Shown here in pieces: positions 7,412 through 16,672 of a stretch of DNA of 64,000 bases. The DNA lies in assembly GCF_020400725.1 (NCBI RefSeq), contig NZ_JAINVG010000037.1:1-64000 (forward strand), read 5' to 3'. How positions within the stretch are numbered: the first letter of the stretch is position 1; every line of letters starts with the position of its first letter. The stretch comes from Streptomyces sp. NK15101. Its GTDB lineage: Bacteria > Actinomycetota > Actinomycetes > Streptomycetales > Streptomycetaceae. Below the pieces are notes generated by a model. The model had not been told where the DNA came from, ran no database searches, and saw nothing but the letters and a program-made list of their open reading frames with translations. Made by a program: the position numbers and the translations under genes.

Positions 7412-9130
7412 ATGGGTTTTCCGCTGCCCGACACCGTCGAAGAGCTCAAGGCCCTCATCGGAAGCGAGGTCTCCGCCCTTCGCACCGCGGTCCGTCGCAC
7501 CGCGGACCGGCCGGCCGCCGCGCCGGGGGACGAGGTGACCGCCTCCGTCCAGCTGCTCGCCCCCACGCCCACCCTGCCCGCGCACAACGACACCGGGGCG
7601 GGCTGCCTCTGCAGCACCCACGACCGCGGCGCCACCGGCACCTGCGCCGTCCTCGGCGCGATCCCCGCCTCCGCCGTCCTCCTCGAACCGGTCCACGACG
7701 AGACCGGGACGGTACGGGACTTCCGCATCGTCGCGGGCAACCGGATCCGCTCCGCCGAATGGCTGGAGGCCCCCGACCGGCAGGTCGGACAGCGGTTCCT
7801 GGAAGCCCGGCCCGGAGCGGCCGCGAGCGGCCTCCTCGCGGCGCTCACCGACGTCGTCGCAGGCGGCGGCCCGCTGGAAGGCCGGGTCGTCGACTACACG
7901 GAGCAGCGCCTGGGCAGGCTCCACCGCGCCCCGCTCCTCTACTCGGCGGCGCTCTGCGGCGAACAGGTCCTCGCGACCTGGCGGCCCGTGCAGAGCCAGA
8001 CCGAACTCCTGACGATCGACGCCCAGTACCTCGCCTCTCTCGGCTGGGGCAGCTGGGACCTGTTGTCGGGGAAGGTGACCTGGTCGGAGGGGCTGAGCCG
8101 GATCTTCCACGCCGACATCCGGATGCCCTGGTCGCTGGAACAGCTCTGCGACACGCTGCTCCCCGACGACCTCACCGCGTTCGCCGAGTTCCTCACCTCC
8201 GTCCTGGCCGGGGAGGAACCCGCCTGGACCCGGATCCGCTTCCTGGTACTCGGAGAGGTGAGGACGCTCGACCTGATGGGCAGGCCGGTCGTCGGCACCG
8301 ACGGGCGGCCGTGGGCGGTGAACCTCGTGGCCCGCGACCTCACCCCGCAGATCCGCAGCCGCCGCAGGCTCGCCGAGACGGAGCGCGAGTCCGACCGGCT
8401 CCGGCGCCAGGCACGGGCGGAACGAAGAGTGGCCGACGCCCTGCGCGAGGCACTGCTGCCGACCCACTCCGAGGCCCTGGCGGCGGTCGGTCTGACCGTG
8501 GCGGCCTCGTACGGGCCGGCCGAACCGGACGCGGCCGTCGGAGGCGACTGGTACAAGTGCCGCCTCCTGCCGGACGGCCGGGTCCTGGTCGCCATCGGTG
8601 ACGCCGCCGGCCACGGCCTGGACGCGGTGGCCCGCATGTCCCAGCAGCGCCACGCCCTGGCCGGCCTCGCCCAGACCGGGGCGTCCGCCGGCGAGATCAC
8701 GACCTGGCTCAACGAACTGGTCTGCAGCGACCCCACGGAACAGACCGCCACCGTCGTCACCGGTCACATCGACGACGCCCGCAACCTCCACTGGGCCGAC
8801 GCCGGCCACCCCGCGCCCCTCCTCCTCCGCGACGGACGCGCCCGCCCCCTCCACACGGGCAAACGCGGCCCCCTGCTCGGAGCCCTGCCCGGCTACGCGT
8901 ACGAGACCACCACCACTTCCCTGCGCCCCGGTGACCTCCTGCTCCTCTACACCGACGGCATGGTCGAACGCAGGGGAGAGGACGTCACCAAGGGCATCGA
9001 CCGCCTCGCCGACCTCGTCGCCCGCACGCCGGACGCGGCACCCCGGGACCTGATCGACGCCATCCTCGCCGACCCCGACCAGTCCGGCCACGAGGACGAC
9101 GCCTGCATGCTCGCCATCCGCCTCGACTGA
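7412..9130 (+). CDS. PP2C-family SpoIIE/RsbU-type serine phosphatase with N-terminal sensor region
   Basis: The start at 7412 follows GGGAGG, giving 572 residues. The N-terminal part holds a PAS-like segment near residues 200-315 (WGSWDLLSGKVTWSEGL onward). It is followed by a charged helix and a C-terminal PPM phosphatase domain from about 350. Metal-binding landmarks are VGGDWY, GDAAGHG, TDGMVE and HEDDA. Enzymes of this type dephosphorylate anti-sigma-factor antagonists and so control stress sigma factors. No partner kinase or antagonist lies beside it, so the target is unknown. GC-rich spacing and codon use match its neighbours. Confidence 0.88.
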   Translation: MGFPLPDTVEELKALIGSEVSALRTAVRRTADRPAAAPGDEVTASVQLLAPTPTLPAHNDTGAGCLCSTHDRGATGTCAVLGAIPASAVLLEPVHDETGTVRDFRIVAGNRIRSAEWLEAPDRQVGQRFLEARPGAAASGLLAALTDVVAGGGPLEGRVVDYTEQRLGRLHRAPLLYSAALCGEQVLATWRPVQSQTELLTIDAQYLASLGWGSWDLLSGKVTWSEGLSRIFHADIRMPWSLEQLCDTLLPDDLTAFAEFLTSVLAGEEPAWTRIRFLVLGEVRTLDLMGRPVVGTDGRPWAVNLVARDLTPQIRSRRRLAETERESDRLRRQARAERRVADALREALLPTHSEALAAVGLTVAASYGPAEPDAAVGGDWYKCRLLPDGRVLVAIGDAAGHGLDAVARMSQQRHALAGLAQTGASAGEITTWLNELVCSDPTEQTATVVTGHIDDARNLHWADAGHPAPLLLRDGRARPLHTGKRGPLLGALPGYAYETTTTSLRPGDLLLLYTDGMVERRGEDVTKGIDRLADLVARTPDAAPRDLIDAILADPDQSGHEDDACMLAIRLD

Positions 9131-9278
9131 CCCGCCCGGAACGGAACGCCGGCCTCATGGGGCGCACGCGGCGCCGCGGGACCGGCTCCGTCGGTGCAGT
9201 ACGCGGTGTGGTGCCGACGCGCTGCTCGCGCGGGGCGTCCCGGGCGTGCGGGTCGGCCACCACCGGTACGTACGACCA

Positions 9279-10325
9279 TCAGGGCCGTGCGTCGGCCGCC
9301 TGGGCCGTGACGATGCGGGGGAGCGCCCCGGGGTGCTCCCGGGTGAGCCAGCCGACGAGCTCCTCCCGTACGGCGCAGCGGGTCGCCCACAGGTCGTCGG
9401 CGTCCTTGGCGGTCACCAGGGCGCGCACGGTGATGCCGGTCGGCGAGGTGTCGGTGACGGCGAGGTCCCACCCCCGGCCGTCCCAGCCCGGACAGGTGTC
9501 GAGGAACCGGCGCAGGTGGATGCGCATCAGCTCGACGGGTACGGAGTGGTCGCAGTGGACGAAGACCGTCCCGGTCAGCTCGTTGCCGCCGCGCGACCAG
9601 TTCTCGAAGGGACGGGAGGTGAAGTACGAGACGGGCAGGGTGACCCGGCGTTCGTCCCAGGTCCGGACGGTGAGGAAGGTGAGGGTCACCTCCTCCACGG
9701 TGCCCCATTCCCCGTCGACCACCACCGTGTCGCCTATGCGGACCATGTCGCCGAAGGCGATCTGGAAACCCGCGAAGAGGTTCCCGAGCGTCGACTGCGC
9801 CGCCACGCCGGCCACGATGCCGATGATCCCGGCCGACGCGAGCAGCGACGTGCCGAGGCCCCGGAACGAGGGGAACGTCACGAGGGCGAAGGCGGCGGCG
9901 ACCACGCCGATGACCACCGCCACCACCCGGGTGAGCAGGGTGACCTGCGTGCGGACGCGGCGCAGCCGTGCCGCGTCACGCGTACGCGCCGCGTACCGCG
10001 CGTACGAGGACTCGACGACGGCCGAGACGAAGCGGACCGTCAGCCAGGCGCCGCCGCCGATCAGGCACAGCAGGAGTATGTGGTCCAGTTCCCCGGCGCG
10101 GCTCAGGAGCGGCGGCCAGTCCGTCGCACGGTACGACCAGCGGAAGGCGGCGCACAGCAGGACGACGTGCAGCGGCGTACGGCAGCGCCTCAGCAGGCCC
10201 CAGAGGGGGGTGTCGGGGCGGCGTGAGTCCGCGTACCGCGCGAGAAGGTCCGCGGTCCGGCCGGCGGCCAGCGCCACCAGCGCCGAGCCGCTGAGGACGA
10301 GCGCCAGTCGAACGATGCTTTCCAT
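9279..10325 (-). CDS. MscS-family mechanosensitive ion channel
   Basis: The 348-residue membrane protein has an N-terminal hydrophobic helix and further transmembrane segments up to about residue 165. The MscS pore and beta-domain signature then begins: AGIIGIVAGVAAQSTLGN, then FAGFQIAFGDMVRIGDTV, and GTVEEVTLTFLTVR. The C-terminal third is the soluble vestibule. It would release solutes under hypo-osmotic shock. The gene is convergent with the PP2C phosphatase; the upstream side holds the large palindrome at 10397. Confidence 0.9.
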   Translation of the reverse strand: MESIVRLALVLSGSALVALAAGRTADLLARYADSRRPDTPLWGLLRRCRTPLHVVLLCAAFRWSYRATDWPPLLSRAGELDHILLLCLIGGGAWLTVRFVSAVVESSYARYAARTRDAARLRRVRTQVTLLTRVVAVVIGVVAAAFALVTFPSFRGLGTSLLASAGIIGIVAGVAAQSTLGNLFAGFQIAFGDMVRIGDTVVVDGEWGTVEEVTLTFLTVRTWDERRVTLPVSYFTSRPFENWSRGGNELTGTVFVHCDHSVPVELMRIHLRRFLDTCPGWDGRGWDLAVTDTSPTGITVRALVTAKDADDLWATRCAVREELVGWLTREHPGALPRIVTAQAADARP

Positions 10326-11159
10326 GGCTCCCCAGTCGACGAATGGAACGTGGTCGTCCTTCTCGCCTCACCGCCGGCCCGCCGGGCAAACACACTTCGT
10401 GCGGGAGCACACCGGTCGTCGACACCCGGTACCGGTACCGGGTGTCGACGACCGGTGTGCTCCCGCACGATGCGCTTCGGAAATCCGGGTGCGGCCGGTC
10501 TCCCGGACGCCGTCCGCCTGTCACACGGGCACGTTCCGGGCGGTGTCCCCCCGACGATGTCGCTCGGCGGCGTGCGCGAGTACCACCGCGAGGGCACGAA
10601 CGGCCTGGTGGGCCTCGTCGGCGAGGCCCACGGCCCCTATCGCATGCCCGGGACCACGGACCGGTACGCGGTCGGCGACTTGGGCATCGCCGGGCTCGGC
10701 GAGCCGTTCCGGTCACCGGGGGCGGAGAAGTCCGCGCGAGTCCTCCAGGGCGTGGTGCTCGGGGCAACTCCCCTCCCCCGGGCAGGACTCGGCTCCTCGG
10801 GCGACGTCCTGGCGGAACACCGTCCGGCCGCCGGCGATTTTCGGATCGGGCGGACCTGGCCCCGAGAGTCCGATCGGATCCGGTGTCCACCGGCGGTCCG
10901 GTCTTCCCTGACTGGTCAACAGCCCTTCCGCGGCGTGGTGTCGGCGGACCGTTCGGCCCGGTCCGTTGTCCAGCGCAACAGCGTCATTCGGCCAACATCG
11001 GGATGATTTCAGCTCTCCGGACAACCAGGTACGGCCTCTTCCCCTCTCACCGCACGGGCGCAGCGAGTGCCTTCCACCGCACCGGTCGGGCGTCCGTCCC
11101 GTCGGGCGGGCGGCCCGCTGTCCGCCTCCTTCTCACAGCACCCGGAGGACGAGAGAACG
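10326..11159. other. 834-base region without a supported gene
   Basis: The region contains the 74-bp palindrome at 10397. A plus-strand reading frame from about 10468 to 11006 has normal GC3 but no recognised domain or ribosome-binding site; it may be a remnant. GGACC-N4-GGCCC at 10946-10959 resembles the DevR-type box described elsewhere, but this degenerate pattern is expected by chance several times in such GC-rich DNA. Confidence 0.4.
10397..10470. repeat. 74-bp perfect palindrome without a loop
   Basis: Bases 10397-10433 are followed directly by their exact reverse complement at 10434-10470, 37 bp per arm with no mismatch and no spacer. The centre is built of nested GGTACC and ACCGGT sequences. 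It lies about 70 bases upstream of the MscS start, between divergent genes. As RNA it would be a very stable hairpin; as DNA it could extrude a cruciform. A fold-back duplication or assembly artefact is possible. Confidence 0.9.
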
Positions 11160-12896
11160 ATGACCACCACGCGTACCACCCGGCTGCGGCGTCCGCTGCT
11201 GGCCGGCACCACGGTTGTCGCCGCCATGGCCGTGACGGCCGGCTTCATGGCCGCCACGCCGGAGCAGGCGAACGCCGTGACGAGCCCCAGGCTGAGCCTC
11301 ATCGCGGCGACCGGCTCGATCACGCTCACCTCCTGGAAGGAGGAACCGGGCGTCTACCTGGACCTGGGTACGTACCTGACGGCGGAGGGAACTCCGCTCG
11401 AGCTCAAGGTGACCCGGAAGTCCTACAAGGACCCGGTGACCATCACCCAGACCGTGTACGAGGGCGGCAAGGCCAAGGCGAAGACGCTGCCCCAGGGCAC
11501 GGTGAAGGACTTCTCCGGGCTGCCCGGCTTCATGGAGGTCACCGTCACCGACAAGGACGGCAAGAAGGTCGTCAGCCGGACGGAGAGCTTCTGCCCGAAC
11601 AACGCCAGCGGACGGGTCCGACCCGACGCGCCCTCCACCTCGAAGTATCCGGAGAGCTGTCCCACCAACCCCTTCACCCTCGGTTCCGTGTGGGGCGTCG
11701 AGAAGGGGTGGGCCGCCAACACCTACAGCGGTGCCTACACCCAGCCGGTGAAGCTCGCCGCCGGCACGTACACGGCCAAGGTCCGGGTCGCCAAGAAGTA
11801 CCGGGACCTCTTCCAGATCGCCGACAGGCCCGCGACGGTGAAGGTCACCGTCGAGGAGCGCAGCTGGGACGAGAACGGTGCCGCTGCCGCCCGAGCGGCC
11901 ACCGCCGGGGAGCACGCCGGGCACGGCGCCGCCCACCACGCCCCGGCCGGTCACGCCGGGCACGCTCCGACCCCCGCCCAGGCCGGCGCACCGGAGACCA
12001 GCGGCGCGGGCCCCTCGTACAACGTGGGCCACGGCCCGCTGAAGGCCGCACCGCCGGCCCTGCCGTGGGCGGTCAAGAAGCAGCAGGCGATGCGGGCCGA
12101 CCTGCAGGCCGACGACTCGGCGGGGCGGACCGACGGCTCCCGACAGGCACCCGCCCTCACGCCGCAGTCCAAGCGGCCCGCCGGGAATCCCTCCGTCCCC
12201 AACGTCCCCAAGCCCGACCTGCGGTCGCTGCCGGCCTACGGCATCACCATCAGCGACGGCGACCGGAACATCCCCGGCAAGGACTACCTGGCCTTCAGCG
12301 CCAACGTGTGGAACGCCGGTCCGGCCCAGCTCGTGGTGGACGGCTTCCGCTCGCCCGGCAAGGCCAAGATGGACGCCTACCAGTACTTCTACGACGCCAA
12401 CGGCAAGCAGGTCGGCTACACCCCGACCGGCACCATGGAATGGGACCCGCGCCCCGGCCACGTGCACTGGCACTTCACGGACTTCGCCAGCTACCGGCTG
12501 CTGAAGGCCGACAAGAAGGAAGCGGTGCGCAGCGGCAAGGAGGCCTTCTGCCTCGCCAACACCGACGCCGTCGACTACACGGTGAAGAACGCCAACTGGC
12601 ACCCGTTCAACACCGACCTGGCCACCGCCTGCGGTCAGGAGAACTCGATCTCCGTCCGGGAGGTGCTGGACGTCGGCTCGGGCGACACCTACACCCAGGA
12701 CCTGCCGGGACAGTCGTTCGACATCACGGACGTGCCCAACGGCACCTACTACATCCAGGTGCTGGCCAACCCGGCCAAGCGGCTGAAGGAAACCAACCTC
12801 GACAACAACAGTGCCCTGCGGAAGGTCGTCCTCGGCGGCACGCCCGGCCGGCGCACCGTGACCGTCCCCGCGCACGACCTCGTGAACGCGAACTGA
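11160..12896 (+). CDS. Secreted lysyl-oxidase-like copper protein
   Basis: ATG at 11160 follows GGAGGA, giving 578 residues. Residues 1-39 form a signal peptide (RTTRLRRPLLAG start, hydrophobic core, ANAV end). The middle has a His/Ala/Pro-rich linker with HAGHGAAHHAPAGHAGH, a possible metal-binding stretch. The C-terminal third carries GHVHWHFTDF at about 432-441, the copper-binding His cluster of the lysyl oxidase family (Pfam Lysyl_oxidase). It ends with a PNGTYYIQV strand and an NLDNNS motif. Bacterial members are presumed amine oxidases acting outside the cell. The N-terminal immunoglobulin-like region is typical of long actinobacterial forms. Confidence 0.85.
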   Translation: MTTTRTTRLRRPLLAGTTVVAAMAVTAGFMAATPEQANAVTSPRLSLIAATGSITLTSWKEEPGVYLDLGTYLTAEGTPLELKVTRKSYKDPVTITQTVYEGGKAKAKTLPQGTVKDFSGLPGFMEVTVTDKDGKKVVSRTESFCPNNASGRVRPDAPSTSKYPESCPTNPFTLGSVWGVEKGWAANTYSGAYTQPVKLAAGTYTAKVRVAKKYRDLFQIADRPATVKVTVEERSWDENGAAAARAATAGEHAGHGAAHHAPAGHAGHAPTPAQAGAPETSGAGPSYNVGHGPLKAAPPALPWAVKKQQAMRADLQADDSAGRTDGSRQAPALTPQSKRPAGNPSVPNVPKPDLRSLPAYGITISDGDRNIPGKDYLAFSANVWNAGPAQLVVDGFRSPGKAKMDAYQYFYDANGKQVGYTPTGTMEWDPRPGHVHWHFTDFASYRLLKADKKEAVRSGKEAFCLANTDAVDYTVKNANWHPFNTDLATACGQENSISVREVLDVGSGDTYTQDLPGQSFDITDVPNGTYYIQVLANPAKRLKETNLDNNSALRKVVLGGTPGRRTVTVPAHDLVNAN

Positions 12897-13140
12897 TCAC
12901 CCTCCCGCGCACCGGCACGCGGCAGGCACGGCGCAGTGGCACACGGGTGACGGACGCCGACCCACGGAGGCGAGGAATCTCCTCAAGGGGCCACTGAAGA
13001 GCATCGTTTCTGCGCTGCCACGACCCCATGATCCGTTGTCCGGCATTGGAGTGAGACGCCGTATCCCGTCGTTCCCTGGGGCGTTTGACCGCCCGACGGG
13101 CACTCTCTGCCACGTCATTCGGACATCTTGAGGAGTAGCT

Positions 13141-13374
13141 ATGCGTTCTCTGGCCGCGTCTGTCCTGGCCGTGGGGATCCTGCTGGGCGGTGCCGGTGCC
13201 GCGCTCGCCCACGACGGGGTCGGATTGGGAAGGTTCGCCGAGGGTGGCGAGGGCTTCACCTCGCACTGTGCGGCGGCCGGTGTCCCGTCCGTGTACGGAA
13301 CGATCTTCACCGCCTCGTGCTCGGACGAGGGCTGGGAAGTGGGCGACGAGTTCGACTTCCTCGGCGCCCGCTGA
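13141..13374 (+). CDS. Small secreted protein of unknown function (77 aa)
   Basis: ATG at 13141 follows AGGAG. Residues 1-23 are a clear signal peptide ending ALA. The mature part of about 54 residues has two cysteines (HCAAAG and ASCSDEG) that could form one disulfide, and many acidic residues. No family is recognised. It stands alone, with a strong terminator downstream at 13450. TTGACC at 13085-13090 could be its -35, but no good -10 follows. Confidence 0.7.
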   Translation: MRSLAASVLAVGILLGGAGAALAHDGVGLGRFAEGGEGFTSHCAAAGVPSVYGTIFTASCSDEGWEVGDEFDFLGAR

Positions 13375-13449
13375 CCTGTGGCCGCGCCCGGCGACGGGCA
13401 CCACTGAGCAAGACCCACGCGTCCCGTGCTCGCGCGCGGGACGCGGCAA

Positions 13450-13477
13450 GGCCCGCCCTCGCACGCGAGGGCGGGCC
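13450..13477 (+). terminator. Rho-independent-type terminator
   Basis: Perfect 12-bp arms GGCCCGCCCTCG (13450-13461) and CGAGGGCGGGCC (13466-13477) surround a 4-base loop and are followed by GTTCGTT. It lies 75 bases after the small secreted protein gene. Confidence 0.8.
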
Positions 13478-13519
13478 GTTCGTTCCGTAAGGAACCCACC
13501 GCGGCTCTCACCGACGTCC

Positions 13520-13620
13520 CGGTAGCCCGGTAGCCCGGTAGCCCGGCAGTCCTGAGCCCGGCATCCCGGTCGACGTCCCTCACCTGCTCGACGTCCGCCA
13601 CCTGCTCGACGCGCCCACCG
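13520..13620. repeat. Short tandem repeats before the SnoaL-like gene
   Basis: The segment contains three near-tandem copies of GGTAGCCC and then repeated CACCTGCTCGACG units. They look like slippage repeats in non-coding DNA. They lie directly upstream of the gene at 13655 and no regulatory role can be read from them. Confidence 0.5.
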
Positions 13621-13654
13621 TGCCGCACCCGGTCGGCGGACCTACGGTGGCCCC

Positions 13655-14035
13655 ATGAGCGACCCGGAGAAGAACAAGGCCGCGGCCAAAGCGTTCTACG
13701 ACCTGATGTTCAACCAGTGCCGACCCGCCGAGGCCGTCGACCAGTACGTCGGCGACACCTACATCCAGCACAACCCGCACGTCGGCGACGGCAAGCAGGC
13801 GTTCATCGACTACTTCGAGCGCATGGCCGCCGAGTACCCCGGCAAACGCGTCGAGTACAAGCGCGCCTTCGCCGAAGGCGACCACGTCATCCTGCACTGC
13901 CACCAGATCTGGCCCGACGAGGAGTACGCCGGCATCGACATCTTCCGCTTCGACGCCGATGGCAAGATCGTCGAACACTGGGACGTCCTCCAGACCGTCC
14001 CGCCCACCTCCAAGAACGACAACACCATGTTCTGA
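13655..14035 (+). CDS. SnoaL-like / NTF2-fold protein
   Basis: The 126-residue protein has the SnoaL-type pattern. It begins with a helix NKAAAKAFYDLMF, followed by YIQHNPHVGDGKQAF and a C-terminal sheet FRFDADGKIVEHWDVLQ. Members include polyketide cyclases and many enzymes of unknown role; the conserved His-Asn and the final His-Trp-Asp line the cavity. ATG at 13655 is close to a weak purine stretch. It has no clear operon partner, so the substrate cannot be guessed. Confidence 0.82.
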   Translation: MSDPEKNKAAAKAFYDLMFNQCRPAEAVDQYVGDTYIQHNPHVGDGKQAFIDYFERMAAEYPGKRVEYKRAFAEGDHVILHCHQIWPDEEYAGIDIFRFDADGKIVEHWDVLQTVPPTSKNDNTMF

Positions 14036-14081
14036 GGCAACCGGACGGCTTCCTCGTCCCGGAAGCGGCGAAGCCGGCGTG

Positions 14082-14310
14082 TCACGGGTTCACCGCGTCG
14101 AAGGGCTCGTCGTGCCGGCGCCGGCCGGCGGTGCCGTCGTCGTGGACGTGCGGCATGAACTCGGCGACCGGGCCGCCGTCGGAAGACGCCACGGTGAGGG
14201 CGCCGCGGATCCGGGTGGAGCAGGCGTCGGCCCGCTCCCGGTCCTCGTCGTCGACAGCCCGAAGGGCGCGGGCCCCGGCGTTCTCCGGGTCGGCCGGGCG
14301 GCCGCGTCGC
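14082..14310 (-). pseudogene. Possible 5'-truncated gene remnant, unrecognised
   Basis: The minus strand reads a coding-like stretch that contains RAVDDEDRERADACSTRIRG and ends with HDEPFDAVNP before TGA at 14082. GC3 is high and the composition is that of a soluble protein. No start codon with a ribosome-binding site was found; the frame simply runs on under the photolyase gene. I do not recognise the family. It may equally be a chance open frame. The rest of the 14036-14414 gap shows nothing else. Confidence 0.25.
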
Positions 14311-14414
14311 GTGCATCCGCCGCACGAGGGCCGGGGGAATCGCGGATACAGGAGTGCGAAGCCAGTACGCCGGCGCGCCGCGCTCGCGACCGGCGGCCGA
14401 ACAGGGAGGGCGCG

Positions 14415-15788
14415 ATGACCGTCTCCGTCGTTCTGTACACCTCTGACCTCAGGGTCCACGACCATCCGCCCCTGAGGGCCGCGGTCGAAGGGGCACAGGA
14501 AGTGGTTCCGGTGTTCGTCCGTGACCCGGCCGTGGACCGCGCGGGGTTCGCGGCCCCCAACCGGCTGGCCTTCCTCGCCGACTGCCTCGCGGACCTGGAC
14601 CGGGGACTGCGGGACCGCGGCGGTCGACTCGTGGTGCGGCAGGGCGACACGGTGGCCGAGGTGCAGGCCCTGGTGCGCCGGACGGACGCCGACGAGGTGC
14701 ACATGGCCGCCGGCGTGACGGCGTTCGCCAGGGCGAGGGAGGCACGACTGCGCAAGGCACTGGAGGACGACGGCTGTCGGCTGTACGTGCACGACGGCGT
14801 GGTCACCGTCGTGCCACCCGGTGACCTCCTTCCCCAGGGGAGGGACCACTTCGCCGTGTTCACGCCCTTCTACAGGCGCTGGACCGCAGAGCCGCTCCGG
14901 ACACCGCTGCCCGCCCCCGGAGCGCTGCGCGTCCCCTCGGAAGTGCGGTCCGAGCGCATCCCGCGGCGTTCCGCGGTCGCCGACGTGTCGCCGGCCCTCG
15001 CCGTGGGAGGGGAGAGCGAGGGGCGCAAGCTGCTCGGTTCGTGGCTGGCGGATCAGGCCGACGCGTACGAGGACCGCCACGACGACCTGGCGGGTGATGC
15101 CACGTCCCGCCTCTCGCCCTATCTCCACTTCGGTGCCGTCTCCGCGACCGAGGCGGTGCACAGGGCGCGCAGGCGGGGCGGCGCGGGTGCCGACGCCTTC
15201 GTGCGGCAGGTGTGCTGGCGCGACTTCCACCATCAGGTCCTGGCCGCGCGGCCCGAAGCGGCAGGCGTGGACTACCGTCCGCGCCAGGACCGTTGGCGGC
15301 GGGGCGCCGACGCCGAAGAAGACCTCGCCGCCTGGCGGGAGGGACGGACCGGCTACCCCGTCGTCGACGCCGCCATGCGGCAGCTCGCCCACGAGGGATG
15401 GATGCACAACCGCGGCCGGTTGATCACCGCTTCCTTCCTGGTGAAGACGCTCTACATCGACTGGAGGGAGGGGGCGCGGCACTTCCTCGCCCTGCTGGTG
15501 GACGGTGATGTCGCGAACAACCAGCTCAACTGGCAGTGGGTGGCGGGCACAGGCACGGACAGCAGGCCGCAGCGCGTCCTCAACCCGGTGCGGCAGGCCA
15601 GGCGGTACGACCCCGACGGCAGCTACGTCCGCCGCTGGGTCCCGGAGCTCGCCGCCCTCGACGGGCCGGCCGTCCACGAGCCCTGGCGGCTCACCGGACC
15701 CGACCGGGCGTCCTTCGACTACCCGGACCCGGTGGTCGAGCTCTCCGAGGCCCTGATGCGCTTCCGGCAGGCCCGGGGCACGGCCTGA
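14415..15788 (+). CDS. phr: Deoxyribodipyrimidine photolyase
   Basis: The start at 14415 follows GGAGGG, giving 457 residues. The N-terminal Rossmann domain (TSDLRVHDHPPLRAAV) binds the antenna chromophore. The C-terminal helical domain binds FAD and carries the family signature region: TGYPVVDAAMRQL, EGWMHNRGRLITASFL and DGDVANNQLNWQWVAGTG. It repairs UV-induced cyclobutane pyrimidine dimers using blue light. The ECF sigma gene at 15974 and the B12-MerR gene at 18720 follow nearby, a grouping known from light-response loci in streptomycetes. Light induction is therefore likely, but no matching promoter repeat was found directly before this gene. Confidence 0.93.
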   Translation: MTVSVVLYTSDLRVHDHPPLRAAVEGAQEVVPVFVRDPAVDRAGFAAPNRLAFLADCLADLDRGLRDRGGRLVVRQGDTVAEVQALVRRTDADEVHMAAGVTAFARAREARLRKALEDDGCRLYVHDGVVTVVPPGDLLPQGRDHFAVFTPFYRRWTAEPLRTPLPAPGALRVPSEVRSERIPRRSAVADVSPALAVGGESEGRKLLGSWLADQADAYEDRHDDLAGDATSRLSPYLHFGAVSATEAVHRARRRGGAGADAFVRQVCWRDFHHQVLAARPEAAGVDYRPRQDRWRRGADAEEDLAAWREGRTGYPVVDAAMRQLAHEGWMHNRGRLITASFLVKTLYIDWREGARHFLALLVDGDVANNQLNWQWVAGTGTDSRPQRVLNPVRQARRYDPDGSYVRRWVPELAALDGPAVHEPWRLTGPDRASFDYPDPVVELSEALMRFRQARGTA

Positions 15789-15828
15789 CCCGGTTCCCTC
15801 GCCCCGGAACGGTGCGCGGCATCGGTTT

Positions 15829-15846
15829 CGATGCGGAAACGATGCG
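15829..15846 (+). promoter_or_regulatory. 11-bp-period direct repeat upstream of the ECF sigma gene
   Basis: CGATGCG-GAAA-CGATGCG places two identical 7-mers 11 bp apart. A matching element, CGACGCG-AAAA-CGATGCG, lies upstream of the B12-MerR gene at 18734. The left half also pairs with a preceding GCATCGGTTTC to form an imperfect palindrome. Distance to the sigma start is 128 bases. Confidence 0.6.
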
Positions 15847-15973
15847 ACTTGTGCGGAAGGGTGTGCCGGCCGGAACGTGGGGGCGTACGGGGCCGACGAG
15901 GTCCCGACGCCGCCGCTCTCGCCGCGGCACGCCCCGGTGGACGCCCGCGCCACCATCCGCAGGAGGAAGCGTC

Positions 15974-16591
15974 ATGACCGCACGCCGAATCACCAGCGAC
16001 CTCGTCGACCCGTCGGAGCAGCACCCCGACCACACGCCGCTCGAAGACGGTGACGACTGGATCGCCCGTGGCCTGGTCCGCGGCGACGAGCACTGCCTGG
16101 CCGCGGCGTACCGCCGCTGGGGGCACCTGGTCCACACCCTGGCGGCACGGGCGCTGGGAGATCCACGCGAGGCGGAGGACGTCACCCAGCAGGTCTTCGT
16201 CGCCGCGTGGCGTGGCCGGGCCGGCTTCCGCCCCGAGCGCGGCACCCTGCCGGCGTGGCTCACCGGCATCACCCGCCGGAAGATCGCCGACGCGCTGACC
16301 GCCCGTACCCGCCGCACCGAGCTCGCGGCGACCCTCGGCGCCGCCCTGGAACACGAGGCCAGGACGGACGAGCAGCCCGAGCGGGTCCTGGACCGGATGG
16401 TCGTCACCGAGGAACTGGCCAGACTGCCCCGCGTCCAGCGTGACGTGCTGGAACTCGCCTACTTCGCCGACCTGACCCAGACGCAGATCGCCGACCGCAC
16501 CGGCATGCCCCTGGGCACGGTCAAGAGCCACGCACGGCGTGGGCTCCAGCGCATGCGCCACAGCCTCGAGCTCGCCGCGGTCGGCGGCTGA
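15974..16591 (+). CDS. ECF-type RNA polymerase sigma factor (possibly LitS-like)
   Basis: ATG at 15974 follows AGGAGG, giving 205 residues. Region 2 includes AEDVTQQVFVAAWRG and region 4 the helix-turn-helix LTQTQIADRTGMPLGTVKSH, with no sigma-1 or extra C-terminal domain, as in ECF sigma factors. No anti-sigma gene follows; a terminator lies at 16649. Its place between the photolyase and a B12-binding MerR gene suggests the LitS role, transcription of light-induced genes (inference). The upstream direct repeat shared with the MerR gene supports control by that regulator. Confidence 0.88.
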   Translation: MTARRITSDLVDPSEQHPDHTPLEDGDDWIARGLVRGDEHCLAAAYRRWGHLVHTLAARALGDPREAEDVTQQVFVAAWRGRAGFRPERGTLPAWLTGITRRKIADALTARTRRTELAATLGAALEHEARTDEQPERVLDRMVVTEELARLPRVQRDVLELAYFADLTQTQIADRTGMPLGTVKSHARRGLQRMRHSLELAAVGG

Positions 16592-16648
16592 CCGCGCACT
16601 CCGGCGGCTGACCGGCCCGACGGACGACCCGCCGCAGCGGCGGGGGAG

Positions 16649-16672
16649 GGGTGGCGGGTCTCCCCGCCACCC
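16649..16672 (+). terminator. Terminator after the ECF sigma gene
   Basis: Arms GGGTGGCGGG (16649-16658) and CCCGCCACCC (16663-16672) form a perfect 10-bp stem with a 4-base loop, 58 bases after the stop. Confidence 0.7.
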
